This document shows, in pieces, positions 47,576 through 59,347 of a DNA stretch of 64,000 bases. This DNA comes from Haematococcus lacustris. Lineage: Eukaryota; Chlorophyta; Chlorophyceae; Chlamydomonadales; Haematococcaceae. Every line of letters starts with the position of its first letter. The stretch's first letter is position 1. The translations under genes and the position numbers were made by a program. The stretch is from assembly GCA_030144725.1 (NCBI GenBank), contig JASKMD010000011.1:6964812-7028811 (forward strand), in the 5' to 3' direction. The notes beneath the pieces were generated by a model. It saw nothing but the letters and a program-made list of their open reading frames with translations. It did not search any database and was not told the DNA's origin.

Positions 47576-49138
47576 TCTAAGCAATTACGCTGTTAGTTTT
47601 GATGAGGAGCCCAGTGGTCGGGGGGTTTGCCCCCGAACGTGCCACCGGACGTGGGGTTTGTAGTCGTCAAGGGTGCGACCGAGGATGCTACAATTAGTAG
47701 CGGAGTGAGATTACCCACAGCCCAACATGTTGTTCCTTGTTGAATGAGTTTTGTTGGCCTGGACAGGAGTTAGTGGCCTGGACAGGAGTTAGTGGCCTGG
47801 ACAGGAGTTACAGCTATCTGGGTTGTACTGCAGGTTTACCCCGGGACTCGACCTCGACCTTGTTTGAGTAGAATTTCGTAGGGCCGGGCGCACTCTATTC
47901 GCAGACATTTGCCGACCGCTGACGCACAGGCGGCCATGCATCCTGACATCCTCCATGGGTGCAGCAGATAGTGCAAAATGATAAGGTTCTGTGCATGCTC
48001 ATGGTCACCCCCGCCATTGGCTGCACCCCTGATAAACTCCGACCGGTCTTTAAGAGTTTCACAGCGATTTTTGCGTAGGGCGGTGCAGCTCATCAAAGCG
48101 AAGCTAGCGGGCTGCTCGGGCTGATGTGCACCTGTGCCGGGGCGGGCGGGGGTGTTGAGAATCTTGGTCGCGTTGTGCCGAGAATGGCCTGCTTAGTGGG
48201 TCTGTGATCAACCAACAGCTATCGCGCTCAGCGGCCCAACTTTTCAACTTTTTGAATTTTTGGTCGGGCGCAGTACCCCCCCTGACATGTGTTCTAGTGC
48301 TAGTGCTGATGACATGTTTGAGGGTGTTTGTATGGCGTGTGGCCTGTCCCTGCACCCGAACAGCGTGCAACTCGTGTCTTCGAAATGGGCACTTTTCTGG
48401 TCGCCATAACTGTCCAACCAGGACGTCAAATGATGAACTGACAGTTCTGGGCGGCTCCTTGTGTGAGTTCCTAACGTGTCTATTAGACAGAAATGCGTTG
48501 TCTTGATGTGTGGGCCGTTTCATGTGGGGGGGGGTGATACTCATATCAGCTCAGTTTCTGCATCATTTTTACTAATTTTAGCTGGGTTTGGCTACCTCAG
48601 GCACTAATATATTGGACAACTTGAAGTTGCTGTCACATGTGGACTGAACCCGTGTTGAAGAATGCGATATTAAGCGCTGTTGCATGCTGGCTTGAAATTT
48701 AGTTTGGATGCGCCATTCACGCCGCGCTGGGTCCAGGCTGCCTCTAGCGGTTGCTAAGAGTGTCTGCGTGGCGCCAGAACACGTCGCGTCACGTGGAGTA
48801 TGGAACAGGGAGGAGTGAGGCAAGAGTGTAGGCACGAGAGCATAACTCCATACACACAGAACACTGTCTCTAGTGCGGGGAGTTGATTTTGCTCTCGCGT
48901 TGGCACTTGTTGCCCGCTGGGCTGATGAGGGTGTCCGGCCCCATACATCAGGATTGCTACAATTTACTACATTAGAGTCAGGCCTGAGTCTGTAGCATGC
49001 CCGCACGTCGATGGCAGTTCTTGGGCATGAGCTTGCATCTGTATCTGAACCCATGCAACTTTGCTCCATGCGGACATTGTCTAAAAAGTTGTTCTTAAGC
49101 TCTCGGCTGCTGTCTAGACCGAAAGCAGTAGACGCTTG
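47576..49138. other. Intergenic with a 22-base tandem repeat and a dispersed motif
   Basis: At 47755-47811 GGCCTGGACAGGAGTTAGT occurs three times in tandem. Around 47702-47750 lies a segment closely matched at 59536-59580. A plus-strand open frame at 48204-48506 contains a zinc-knuckle-like CNSCLRNGHFSGRHNCP but has no supported exon structure. The helicase promoter should lie in the last few hundred bases. Confidence 0.4.
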
Positions 49139-52100
49139 ATGCTCCTCCACACTTCTCGATTCGTGCGATTTCGCCTCCTGCCCTACCAGTGCCGCGTGCT
49201 GGCGGCATTTCCTACGCGCGTGCAAGCTCGCTGCGCCACCGTATCTCGACGGTGGCCCGGCGGCCCGGGGCTTTCCCCTCGTAGCCCAAATGCCGGGCCA
49301 CTGCTGCCTCCCACACGCGCCGTGGACGTCAAAACATCCCAGGCACCAACCGAGAACGCCTCAGCAGTGACGTCCTTTTCTCAGCTGTCCCTCAGTGCTG
49401 ATGTGTTAGGCGCCTTGGAGGCGATGAACATAACCACACCCACTGAGATTCAGGCCCTCTCCATTCCCGCTATACTGTCAGGCGGGGACTACCTGCTGGC
49501 CTCCCACACAGGCAGCGGCAAGACTTTGGGCTACCTCCTTCCCATTGTGGGTGCTGATGTTCTCGGGACATGGTTGCAAGGATCTGCCCAAGGACACTTT
49601 CAGGATGCCAGCTAACGCATGCCAGCAGCAACATTACAGTGCAGCTTTGCACCATCTCTCTGTCATCGCGCTTCGCTGGACATGACATAAACCACTGGAG
49701 CTGTGATGTTGGACATGCACAATCGCAGTTCATGCGCTTGATGCAGCAGCAGTCAGCACCTGGCTGCAGCCCTGGCTAGCCTGTGGTTCTGCACAATGCG
49801 GGCTTTGCACAGGCACAGCTCTCTCTTTCACACATAGACTCTCAATTGACAGCCCACAGGCACGACTGGAGCTCCTACATCTGCTGCTGCCGCATGCCCA
49901 TCACCCCTGGTCTCCAGATCTACAGCCGACATGCCTGTTCAGGAACCTGACAGCTTTGTTGAGGCCACCACACTGGCCTAGCCTTTTCCTTTCTTTGTTG
50001 GCGTCTTCTATCTGTTGTCCAGGTCACTGTGGCGAGTTGCTTGAGGCTGACACACACAGTGCCTTCCTCTCTCTCCCCACAGCAGCACCTTGCCACCAGC
50101 TGCCCTGCCCTGCGCTGTCTCATTGGGTCCTCCTGCAGCCACTTCTGTCCCTGCCATCCACTGGCCCTGTGCATGTGCCCATGGCACCCACTGGTGACCT
50201 CCTCCTCACTTGCCCACCCAGGTGGAGCTGATGAAGCGCCAGGAGAGGGAGCAAGGCTTTGTGTCACGGCCCAAAAGGCCCCGGGTCCTGGTGCTGGGAC
50301 CCACTAAGGAGCTGGCAGAGCAGGTCAGGCAATGTTAAGGTTTGGGCCAGGCTTAGGGTGGACCCTAACCCACCAAGGAGGTAGCAGAGCATGTGGGCTA
50401 GGTTAGGGTCAGGGTTGGGCTTAAACCCAACTCGCCAAGGAAGTAGCACAGCAAGTTAAGCGGGGCGAAGGAAAGTTTAGAGGGTGCTGCTAGGCAGGTG
50501 GCAATAGCTGGTGCACTACCACATAGATTATGAATACACATACACATAGTGACACAATCCCTGGAGCTGATGGCGCTCTTTGCCTGCTGCCGCTCTTGAA
50601 AGGCTGGTGGCCTCCTGACCAGCTGCTGCGCTGCTGCAGCTCTCCAGCTGCTGCTGAGGTGCTGGTGCGCTGCAGATCACTGGGGTGGCCAAGGCGCTGT
50701 CCCACCACGTCAAGCTGCGGGTCACCTGTGCTAACTCCACTGGCCTACCCCTCAACAAGCAGGTCAGCAGCCAGCCCCAACCTGCAAAGGAGCTGTGGCA
50801 CGGCAGCGGAGACCAGGATCAGCAGGAAGCTGGGTCAGGATCAGGATCAGAAGGAAGCTGGGTTTAGCAGCAGAGGGAGTGCAGCAGCTGCAATGGAAGA
50901 GCCAAGGTAGTCGCTGTGACATCACAGCTGGCTGGATACGCACGCCCCTCCTGCCTGCAGGTGGAAATACTGTCCCGCCCCAACGACCTGGTCGTCAGCT
51001 CACCCACTAAGCTGCTGCAGCATGTCAAAGAAGGCAACCTGTTCTACCGGGATGTCCAGTGGCTGGTGAGGGGTGTGGGGTGCAGGGGAGGGTCAGCTGC
51101 AGGACCCACAGCAGCTTCATCTGGACATCTGCATCAAGACACAGCAGCACCCGCCCCTCCCATCCACCCCAGGGGTCGGCAGCCACCACCTCCCACCCTG
51201 CCAGCCAACCTCTGTCCAGTCTCCCTTAGGCCGTAGCGCTGCACACTGTGGCTGCGTAACCTATCAGCTGACCTCCTGCCACCACTGCTCCGCCTACTGT
51301 TCCTGCTGCAGCTGTCAGTGTACCTGTTCGCCAAAGCTAACTCCCACCCTGATGCATCAGCCGCTGCTAGTGAACTCACATGGCCACACTGACTGGTGAC
51401 CAGACCCCCTGGCTGAGTCAAGACCATTGTGTGCGCTGCTGCCAGCTCCCAGCCCCCTGCCGCTGCTGTTGTGCTGGCACCACTGCTGGCTGAGGCTGCT
51501 GCCGCTGTTGCTGCTGCTGCTGCCGCTGCTGCGCTGATGCTGATGCTGCTGCTGCTGCTGGCTCTGTTCAGGTCATAGACGAGGCAGACACCATCTTTGC
51601 AGAGGGTTGGGGCCAGGAGCTGGGCGAGATCCTGACGCCACTGCGGGCTAAGACAAACCCTGCCAGCGTGATGCTTGTGTCTGCCACCATGACCAAGGTG
51701 GGGTGGAGCAGGATTGGAGCGGGTGGGGAGTGTGAGAGAGTGTGAAGAGGAAGAGTGAGAAGGAGGCTTTGGTGAGTGCGTGGTTGCCAAGAAGTGTTGA
51801 AAAAGGCGGGAAGGAAAGAGAAATGATGCTTGGGTTTGGCTGCACACATTGAAGGGCACACTGGGGGGCAGGGGAGAGGGGCCCTGGTGGGGCAGGGCTC
51901 AGTGGGACTGGGTGGGGTCGGGTGGGGCGGGGCGGTGCGGTGCTGCCGCCATATACTCAATGCCTTCCTGTATTGTGTTCCCCTGCAGCCCATAAAGCGG
52001 CTTCTGGCCTCCCAGTTCCCGGACATCAAGACGCTGCAGACCGCCAGCACCCACTTTGGCATCGCCGGCAGCCAGCACTTGTTCACCAGCCTGCCGGCAG

Positions 52101-54148
52101 GGAGAGACAAGATGGACCTGCTGCTGGATGTGGGTCAGCTGCTGTGACTGGGCAGGCTATGGAACATGGCACATGGCAGGGGCTAAGAGGTGGAAGGCTA
52201 GCCAGAGCTGGTGGTGCCTGAGGGTGGTGGCTGGCCTGAGGGTCAGGGTCAGGGTCAGGGTCAGGGTCAGGGTCAGGGTCAGGATTATGACTAGGGTTAG
52301 GGTCAGGATTAGGATTAGGGTCAGGATTAGGATTAGGGTTAAGGTCGACCCTGAGGGTGGTGGCTAGCCAAAGCTGTAGGCAGAGGGTTCAGAAGGGGTC
52401 TCCGCAGGCTGTGGGTGGAGTGGCTGCTCACCACCATCCATACTTTCAACCCAAGTACCTGGCAAGGCACTTAGGCAGTTTGCAAGCCAGGGGCTCAGGG
52501 TCAGGGTGGTTGCTGCTGCTCATCCCTACCCTCCGCACGGCGCGTGAACCCCTTCCCCAGCGCTTACCCTACACCCCCTGACCTGGCCCTCTCCCTTCTT
52601 TGCCTTTGACCTCCTGACCCAGACAACCTGCAAACCCTGATGACCTGCTGCCCCTCATGGCCTGCTCACACAGACCCTTCTACCTGCCCGCCCCTGCTGG
52701 CTTCCCTACCTCAACCCTACCACCAGTCCACCCCTCCTGCCCCTGCAGGTGTTGAGTCCCGACGTGCGGCGCCTGAGGAAGGTGCTTGTGTTCTGCAACA
52801 GCATGGACAGCTGCAGAGCTGTGGAGCACCATTGCAGGGAGGCGGGCCTGCCCACTGTGTGCTACCATGGAGGCATGCCTGTGTCAGCCCGACAGGAATC
52901 CTTCCGCCGCTTTGCTGGTGTGTGGGCAAGCTTGGCTCCTTGACTGCCATTCTGGACTAGCTCCTTGGTGGTCGGGTAGCAGGGCCGGGGTAGGAAGGCC
53001 AGCAGGGCGGGCAGGTAGAAGGGTCGGGGTGGGCAGGCCAGCAGAGGCAGCAGGTCATCAGCATTGCAGGTCATCCGGGTTGAGGGTCCAAAGGCAAAGG
53101 TGCAAGCTGGTGTGCCTGTGTGTGCTTTGCTACTGCCCTGCTGGCACACGCAACCGTGACGCTGTCATCAGCTTGCTTGCTGAGGGCAGGCATTGCACTT
53201 TGGGGAGGAGGTGTGAAGTGTGGTACCTGTGATTTGTAGTACCATGCAAGATGTGCTGCACCATGCAAGATGTGTAGGAGTTGTGCTGTGTTTGATGCTG
53301 GGGCCAACCGTAACGCAAGGTTTGCAGGCAAAGGTCAGGAGGGCCTGCTGCTGAGGGTGAAGGGGTGGGGTGGTTTTGAGGAAGACGACTGAGCAAGGGG
53401 TGTAGGCCACAGATGATTGAGCGCTCACAGCAGAGGCCTTCACAGCAGATCACAGCAGAGGCCTGAGCAAGGTTCGCAGAGTAGGTGCAAGGGGCAATTG
53501 GCAGCTCTGGGTAAGAGTGGGCGATGTTGGCACAGGCATGTCCAGAGGGTGCCAAAGCCCTCCCTCCCTCAACACCTCCATCCTCCAAAATTGGCAGCAG
53601 GGTGTGTGTGTGTGTGTTTGGCTGGCAGTAAGAGACTGGCTGGACTACAAACTGGCTGGCGGTGGCAGTCACCGGGCCTGGTGTGGCAGTGCTGGCAGGT
53701 GGTGTGCCTGGGAGGTGGAGGTGGCGGTGGTGGCAAGTGACGGCATGTGCACTCCTGGTGTGCCGTTGATGCTGCTGCTGCTGCTGCCTAGGCAGCTACG
53801 TGGAGGGCGAGGCAGTGGCTGAGGAGGGCCAGGGCCAGCAACCGCTGATGATCGCCACCGACGTTGCGGCGCGAGGCCTGGACTTCCCCGGCCATGTGGA
53901 CCATGTGGTGAACTTTGATTTCCCCTACACAGCAGTTGACTACATTCATCGGAGTGGCCGCACTGCCCGAGCCGGGAGGTCAGGTGGGCTTTTACAGGGC
54001 ACGATACAGGATGGATGTCATGTAACACCCCACTCCACTCCACAATCAGTCAAAGCTTCACACAAACAGGATTTGAGACAGCCCAATCCTCGTTCACTTG
54101 TTCCGCCTTTTCTTGTATGAGCTTCGTGGATCACCTTTGTCTTTGCAA

Positions 54149-54184
<36 letters not shown>

Positions 54185-55259
54185 CATTGGTTGATAAGAT
54201 TTTCTGGAACATAGGACGTTGCTGCAACTTACTAGGCATGTGGAAGGTGCCACTTAGGGCCCGGTCCTTGTCCCTGTCACTGCCAAAAAGCATGCCTGCA
54301 TGCCATGCCTGCATGCAGGCAAGATCACGTCTTTGGTCACGGGCCGGGACAAGGTGCTGGCTCAACGCATTGAATGGGCATTGGACCACAACCAGCCCCT
54401 GGACCAGCTGTCAGCTGACCCCAACGTGTTGCCCCAAGCACAAAGCACCAGCACCAGCACCAGCAGCAGTGCTAGCAGCAGCAAAAGAAGTGGCAGCATG
54501 ATACGCAGCCGAAGCAGCAGCGACAGCAGTAAGAGCGGCAGCAGGGTCAGGAGCGAAAGCAGCAGCAGGAGCAGCAGGAGCAGCAGGAGGCCAAACACTG
54601 CAGTGGCACCAGGGGCCAGGAGAGGCCTTGCTCTCACATCCTTGTCACGCAGGTCTTCTAGTGAGGGAGGCCGGGGCAGCAGCAAGTATCAGGGCGCGGG
54701 GGCCAAGGCGGTGGCCGCCCCTGGCCAAGAGAGCCGTGTTGGCACACGGCAGAATAGCAGAAGCAGCACAGTGACCAGCAGCAGGCAAGGTGACAGAGCC
54801 CCTGGCAGGCAGAAGGCGGGGCTCCGGTTAAGCAGCAACACGGGGAAGTTTCAGAGTGGGCCACGTAGCAGGAGTGGCCCAGCAGCAACGCAGCCCAGCA
54901 GCCGCGGCAGAAGTTCCAGGTCAACAGCAGACAGCGCATCGAGGGGCTTGTCATCCTCAAACCGGCCTTCCGGATCTAGCAAGCCGGCCGAACGGGAGAG
55001 AAGCGGCCGACAGACGAGCGTGAAGGGAAGAGTTGCGGAGAAGGGCGGGCGCGGCGCGGCGCGCCCGGGGATCAGGAAGAGCGCAAAGAAAAAGGTTGAA
55101 GATGATGTATCCGTAGCGCTAGGGTCACGTTTCTCTGGACTGCCTCGCCGGGGAGCTGCGCCTGGCAAAGCAGCTGCGCAACGGGCGGGGCCAGGTAGGG
55201 GCGGGGCCAAGAGCGCAGGGAGGGGTGCTGGGCGGGGTGCTGGACGGGGACGCAAGTGA
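49139..55259 (+). CDS. RH39-like DEAD-box RNA helicase, organelle-targeted
   Basis: ATP-dependent RNA helicase of the plant RH39 group, which matures plastid 23S rRNA in Arabidopsis. Nine exons join in phase to 756 residues: 49139-49546, 50222-50323, 50676-50762, 50961-51065, 51572-51697, 51989-52129, 52749-52917, 53792-53983, 54319-55259. Residues 1-60 are Arg/Ser/Ala-rich, a likely transit peptide. Then come [11 protein letters not shown] (Q motif), ASHTGSGKT (121-129), PTKELAEQ (163-170), VIDEAD (235-240), SAT (271-273), [28 protein letters not shown] and HRSGRTAR (432-439). The stretches [28 protein letters not shown] and LLQHVKEGN are RH39-like. Motif Ib reads SSPTKLL instead of the usual TPGRL. 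After the core a basic Ser/Arg-rich tail (from about 475) with a [20 protein letters not shown] end probably binds RNA. ATG 49139 was chosen as the first in frame. Confidence 0.92.
50297..50460. repeat. Three tandem copies of the exon-2 splice-donor region of the helicase
   Basis: The end of exon 2 (CCCACTAAGGAGCTGGCAGA, encoding PTKELAEQ, plus its donor) is followed in the intron by two degenerate copies near 50370 (CCCACCAAGGAGGTAGCAGA) and 50430 (CGCCAAGGAAGTAGCACAGC). Each copy still ends in a GT. Confidence 0.7.
52225..52350. repeat. GGGTCA/GGGTTA telomere-like array
   Basis: About 18 units of GGGTCA, then GGATTA and GGGTTA, lie in helicase intron 6. It is degenerate and internal; similar shorter runs occur near 17625, 24855 and 29645. 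Confidence 0.8.
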
Positions 55260-55325
55260 AGGCGAGGTTGACCGCTGACCGGTCGCAGCTATTACATCCT
55301 ACCATGCTCCCCAGCTGCTTGGCAG

Positions 55326-55574
55326 CTATTGTCTAGCGAAGCCCTCGGAAGCTTTCTCCTGTGCGGCTGCTAGGTGCATACTAGTCATCAGGGCAACGGC
55401 CATCACGGTGGAAGGCTCGATAGTCAAAGTGTCGATATGGGGTTCTGTCTTTTGTTTTGTCTCCACCTCTCGCAACGTAGAACAAGTGTCCCTGTCGGGC
55501 GTTATCACCAAGGGGTTGGCAAAGATCATGCTGGGATACTTTAACCAGGCGACGGTCCATGTGGCTCCGCGCAT
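55326..55574 (-). CDS. Small predicted protein, 82 residues, unknown
   Basis: A single-exon minus-strand frame from ATG 55572-55574 to TAG 55326-55328. Codon use is balanced, and the sequence is not low-complexity: it includes YPSMIFANPLVITPDRDTCS and KQKTEPHIDTLTIEPS, with a short hydrophobic stretch STVMAVALMTSM. A second frame of 65 codons overlaps it (55381-55578), so one of the two is spurious. I prefer this one for its more even composition. No family recognised; it lies tail-to-tail with the helicase. Confidence 0.35.
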   Translation of the reverse strand: MRGATWTVAWLKYPSMIFANPLVITPDRDTCSTLREVETKQKTEPHIDTLTIEPSTVMAVALMTSMHLAAAQEKASEGFARQ

Positions 55575-55639
55575 TCATCTGATGGTGCAGACTCTTCGGA
55601 GCACAGCGGCTCCGCCGCGCGCATAACAGCTCGAGACTG

Positions 55640-56370
55640 ATGCCTCGTCCCAGTTAAAGCACTCTTTACTTCCACATTGCATGGCTCAAATCCAACCTCG
55701 ACGCTTCGTTGAGCATTGCATGTAGGATCATCTTTGAAAACAGAAATGGAGTCTGGCCGGGTGCACTACGTAATAAAACAACCAGCATGACTATTGGCCC
55801 AGGGAGTGTTTCTTTACAGCTTCTCTCCTAAAAGGGTCAATTTCCCGTCAATTGGGAGCGCCTGAGCCCCTGCCGACTTCGTGACATCGTGTGACATGCA
55901 TAAACTGGGAATGTCAAGGGACAATAGTTGCTGGCTGTGCTGTGCTGCTGACCACGGCTGGTCATCTCTGCTTTGCTGGCTAACCTTGAGACTTGACTGA
56001 GGTTGCATAGTGACGAGCAATGGTAAGCAGTGTGACGAGCAATGGAACCACAGGCACGGGGCAGGGCAGCTGCTGAGTTATGACCGTTGTCCAGCCTGTC
56101 CCCTTACAGCTACACAATGCTGGTGCAGAGCCAGGGCCAGAGCAGGGCAGAGCCAGGCAGACCTGGCACATCATGCCATACAGGCCTGGACAATCTGCAC
56201 CCAACCACCATGCATTTGCACGAGGCAGACAGCGTGGCTCCCACTAGGGTACTGTGAGAACACATTGCGCAATGTCCATCACTCACAGCACAGCCTGTGC
56301 TCTTGCCATAGCTGGTCCTAGATCAAGCTGGGCCTGCTGTAACGAGCTCTTGTATACGCCACCCTGGCGC
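55640..56370. other. Intergenic, nothing supported
   Basis: No exon or repeat of note. A minus-strand TGTAA at 56104-56108 could be the poly(A) signal of the gene on the right. Confidence 0.4.
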
Positions 56371-56854
56371 TCAGTGTTTGCGTGTATAGAGGACCACTGC
56401 ATTGCATGCATCAGCAGCAGCAAAGGCTAATGTTGTGACTGTAGGCAGCTGGAAGGGTGTTTTGCCTTGGCACACACTCACACAGGATTATTCCTGCCAT
56501 CGCAATGACTCGAGGAGGGTATATGTGGAAGTCGCTAGTCAAATACCCGTACGAAAAGAGCGCCATTAGTGCGTAAATGCCATTGCTCAGGTCGTTCTTC
56601 CTCTCAATCCCGTTGAGAGCGCGGAATTGGGCCCAGGTGTTTTCAGGTGTGGTGGAGTCGTCGGGCCCAGCGGCCATGCATCGCCGAGGCTGGAGTTGCA
56701 GGCCGTGACACGCTGGGGATTGACCGAGCCTGTTGCTCGTGAAGTTGTGGAGCGGCTTTAATGAGGTGCTCAGCGCGCCAGCACCGAGCCTGGCCGAGTG
56801 GCTTGCGGAGACGAAGGCTTCAGCAAGCAGCAACCCGCACTTGCGCGCTGCCAT
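56371..56854 (-). CDS. Small predicted mitochondrial membrane protein, 132 residues
   Basis: Two exons, 56482-56854 and 56371-56396, join in phase 1 through a consensus donor (GTGAGTG). The product starts MAARKCGLLLAEAFVSASHS and is rich in Ala, Ser, Arg and Leu with almost no acidic residues for about 60 residues, a typical mitochondrial presequence. The mature part has an acidic or polar start (GPDDSTTPENTWAQFRALNG), then GIYALMALFSYGYLTSD and a C-terminal membrane helix (RVIAMAGIILLVLYTRKH). Without the splice the frame would end in an unlikely Cys-rich tail, which supports the two-exon model. The size and one or two helices suit an accessory subunit of a respiratory complex, but I cannot assign one. 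It lies head-to-head with NOP16, about 420 bases away. Confidence 0.65.
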
Positions 56855-57277
56855 TTCCCTGCCACCTGCTTAGCTTGAGCTGAACTGACGCCCTTCTACC
56901 GACTCCATGCGATGTTTACATATTTCGATGTATTTTCACTTCGTTGCTTTGTTGGCGACAAAGACTTTAGCAGGAGCATCTCGACAGTTAGAAGTAGACG
57001 CTTGTCTGTCTAGATTTGAAGCAAACGCTTGTTTGATACGTTTGCATCAGGTTCAGTCGGCTCCACAAAGCCTGCTGGGCATCCGTGCCCCCAGCCTGCA
57101 ATACCTGTCTAGTATACAGCAGAGTGTTTAGCACCATGGCGGCACAAATGTTGGCATTAAATTCATGTGTTTTGGATCCATGCATAGATTCTAAGCCAAA
57201 GGTGGTTCGACACGAGCAGCCCAGTTGGTACACATCACCCATCAGAGCAAACAAACTAAAGCGACTGTACTTTGCAA

Positions 57278-58774
57278 ATGGGCGGCAGCCGGCGACGGCT
57301 CAAAAGGTCGCAACCCAAGGTTCGCGTTGGGTTACAGAAGCGGTCGAAGCGTGAGAAAACTCGTCTACCCTTGGAGTTGTCTGAGAATCGGCCTGACATC
57401 CCCAGCAGACTACACGTGGCGTGAGAGGGTTGCAGCACACTTCATGGCTTGCTCTGTGCAAGCACGTGCTTAAAAACCTCTGCAATGCTCTGTATTGTGT
57501 AGGGCATCATGGAGTGCGGAGGAGACTCTGAGCTCCAACTACCAGGCCAACCACTTGATGATGGACGCAAACCAGGGTTTTGGTCGCAATTTGTCCAGCA
57601 CGGCACTAAAGACAAAGGAGCAGAAAGCTGAGCTGGGCGAGGAAACATATTCTGATGATGACGGTGCGCAGTCTTGCCAGTAGGTCAAGTGTGATGGCAC
57701 CCTGGTTGGGTGCATTGGCTGCACACCTAAGCAGTCCCTCGCTGCTCATTAGCACAGCACAGCAAGGTGTTCACTGCGTATGGCCAGCTGTGTGACATCA
57801 CAGCACCGACACCCTGACTGTCCCTGCTGCACCTGGGTGTTGGCTATGCTATGTTGCTTGCAAGGGTCCCTGACTGTGTGTAGATCCCTTGACCCAGTGG
57901 GTGCTGTACAGGCATGCACTTCATGCTATGGTGTTTGTGACACATTCATGCTGCCCTGCTGCCGTAGGCCTTGCCTTCTCTCGCGCTCTCTCACTCTCAC
58001 AACTGTTCCAACGCAAGCCAAGTCCCCTGTCATGAAGGACTTCTGTCATTGCACCATGGGGCTGTCCCATGCTTCCCTTCCTGCTGCTCGCCTGCCTGCC
58101 TGTCTCCCTTCCCAAGAGTATGCTTACTGCGTGCTTGCCTGCTGCACACCTTGTCTCCTCACACTGCAGAGTTGAGAGCTGGATGTAATCTTGAGCGCAA
58201 GAGCGGCAAGGCAGCCCCGCCCCGCCTCACCGCCACCCAGCGCACTGTGGTTCAGGCTCTGGTCGACAAGCATGGGGAAAATGTGCAGGTGTGAGACTAG
58301 CAAGGTGGCAGGGCCGGTTGAGCATCAGTGGTAGGAGCAGGGCTCTGATCTAAATCAAAATTATATGAGCATGAAAGGAGTACAGCCCATGATCACCGGG
58401 GATGCAGGCTGCAGGGAGTAACTTATGTCAGACCGCCTCCCTGGATTGCTGTCTTGCGTGTCGAGGTGATGTGCACTGACAATGCCAGCCTGATGTCCAG
58501 CATAGTAGGGTTTCTAGCTTCGGAAGCTCTAGCCATGCAAAAAGCCATGCCCCACAGTAGCAGCATGCTGTGCCAACATGGAAATAACGGCACAGCCATG
58601 CTGTTCTGGCTTGTCTCCCTCCAGGCCATGGTGCTTGACATCAAGCTAAACAAGATGCAGCATTCTGCGGGGCAGCTGCTCAAGCTCATCGCGGGCCTTC
58701 AGCACTGGAAGGGCCCGCAGCAGCTGGTCAAGCATGACTTCAGAACGCCACAGAAGCCCTTCAAGAGGCTGTGA
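57278..58774 (+). CDS. NOP16: NOP16 nucleolar ribosome-biogenesis protein
   Basis: Nucleolar factor of the pre-60S particle needed for large-subunit assembly. Four exons join in phase to 190 residues (human 178): 57278-57420, 57503-57663, 58170-58288, 58625-58774. The N terminus MGGSRRRLKRSQPKVRVGLQ is the basic NOP16 signature. WSAEETLSSNYQ and ANQGFGRN correspond to the family's conserved Trp/Asn-Tyr block and the segment after it. VQALVDKHGENVQ and AMVLDIKLNKMQHSAGQLLK form the conserved C-terminal motif. The donor GC|GTGAGA of exon 1 restores the frame across the first intron, which otherwise meets a stop. The protein ends in a basic tail (HDFRTPQKPFKRL). Confidence 0.93.
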
Positions 58775-58892
58775 GCTCAACCCAACTGCAGCCCTGGGAT
58801 GCTCACACACATCCACTCCTGGAACAACCAGCCCAGCCCCAGCCCAGCCAACCTCCCAGCCTTCATCCCTAGCCCTGGGGTCAGCCTGGCCA

Positions 58893-59347
58893 CAAACCCA
58901 GCCTCAGCAGCAACCCCCAGCCCAGGTTTCAGCCCTGACCCCAGCCTCAATCGCCATCTTGCCCCCAGCCCCACCCTCGGGCCTCAAACTGACCCCAGCC
59001 TGAGGCCCAACTCCAGCCCCAGCCCTAACCCCAGCACCCATTAGGGCACGACCGGACGTGTTAATGTTAATGTTAAACCGCTTTGTTGAAGTTGACCGCT
59101 TGGTCGTCATACGAGTCATTTTTTGCTGTCGTTCTGGCCGCGACACGGCAATGCACCCAGCGACCAATGCACCCACGGCAATGCACCCAGCGGCCACAGA
59201 TCCAGCCTCAGCAGCAACCCCCAGCCCAGGTTTCAGCCCTGACCCCAGCCTCAACCCCCATCCTGGGCCCAACCCCACCCTCGGGCCTCGAATTGACACC
59301 AGCCTGAGGCCCAACTCCAGCCCCAGCCCTAAACCCAGCACCCATTC
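58893..59347. repeat. 150-base direct repeat pair downstream of NOP16
   Basis: Segments 58893-59045 and 59198-59347, rich in CCCCAGCCT, are about 90 percent alike and point the same way. The 150 bases between them contain TGTTAATGTTAATGTTAAAC and three copies of CAATGCACCCA. A small tandem duplication that captured unrelated sequence, or a tiny element with direct ends, would look like this. Confidence 0.75.

Noticed and set aside
48204..48506. Zinc-knuckle-like CNSCLRNGHFSGRHNCP frame
   Set aside because: Single motif only; no splice sites, no flanking domain, and a competing frame on the other strand.
58734..59044. Pro/Ser-rich frame overlapping the NOP16 end
   Set aside because: It is out of frame with NOP16 and built from the CCCCAGCCT direct repeats.
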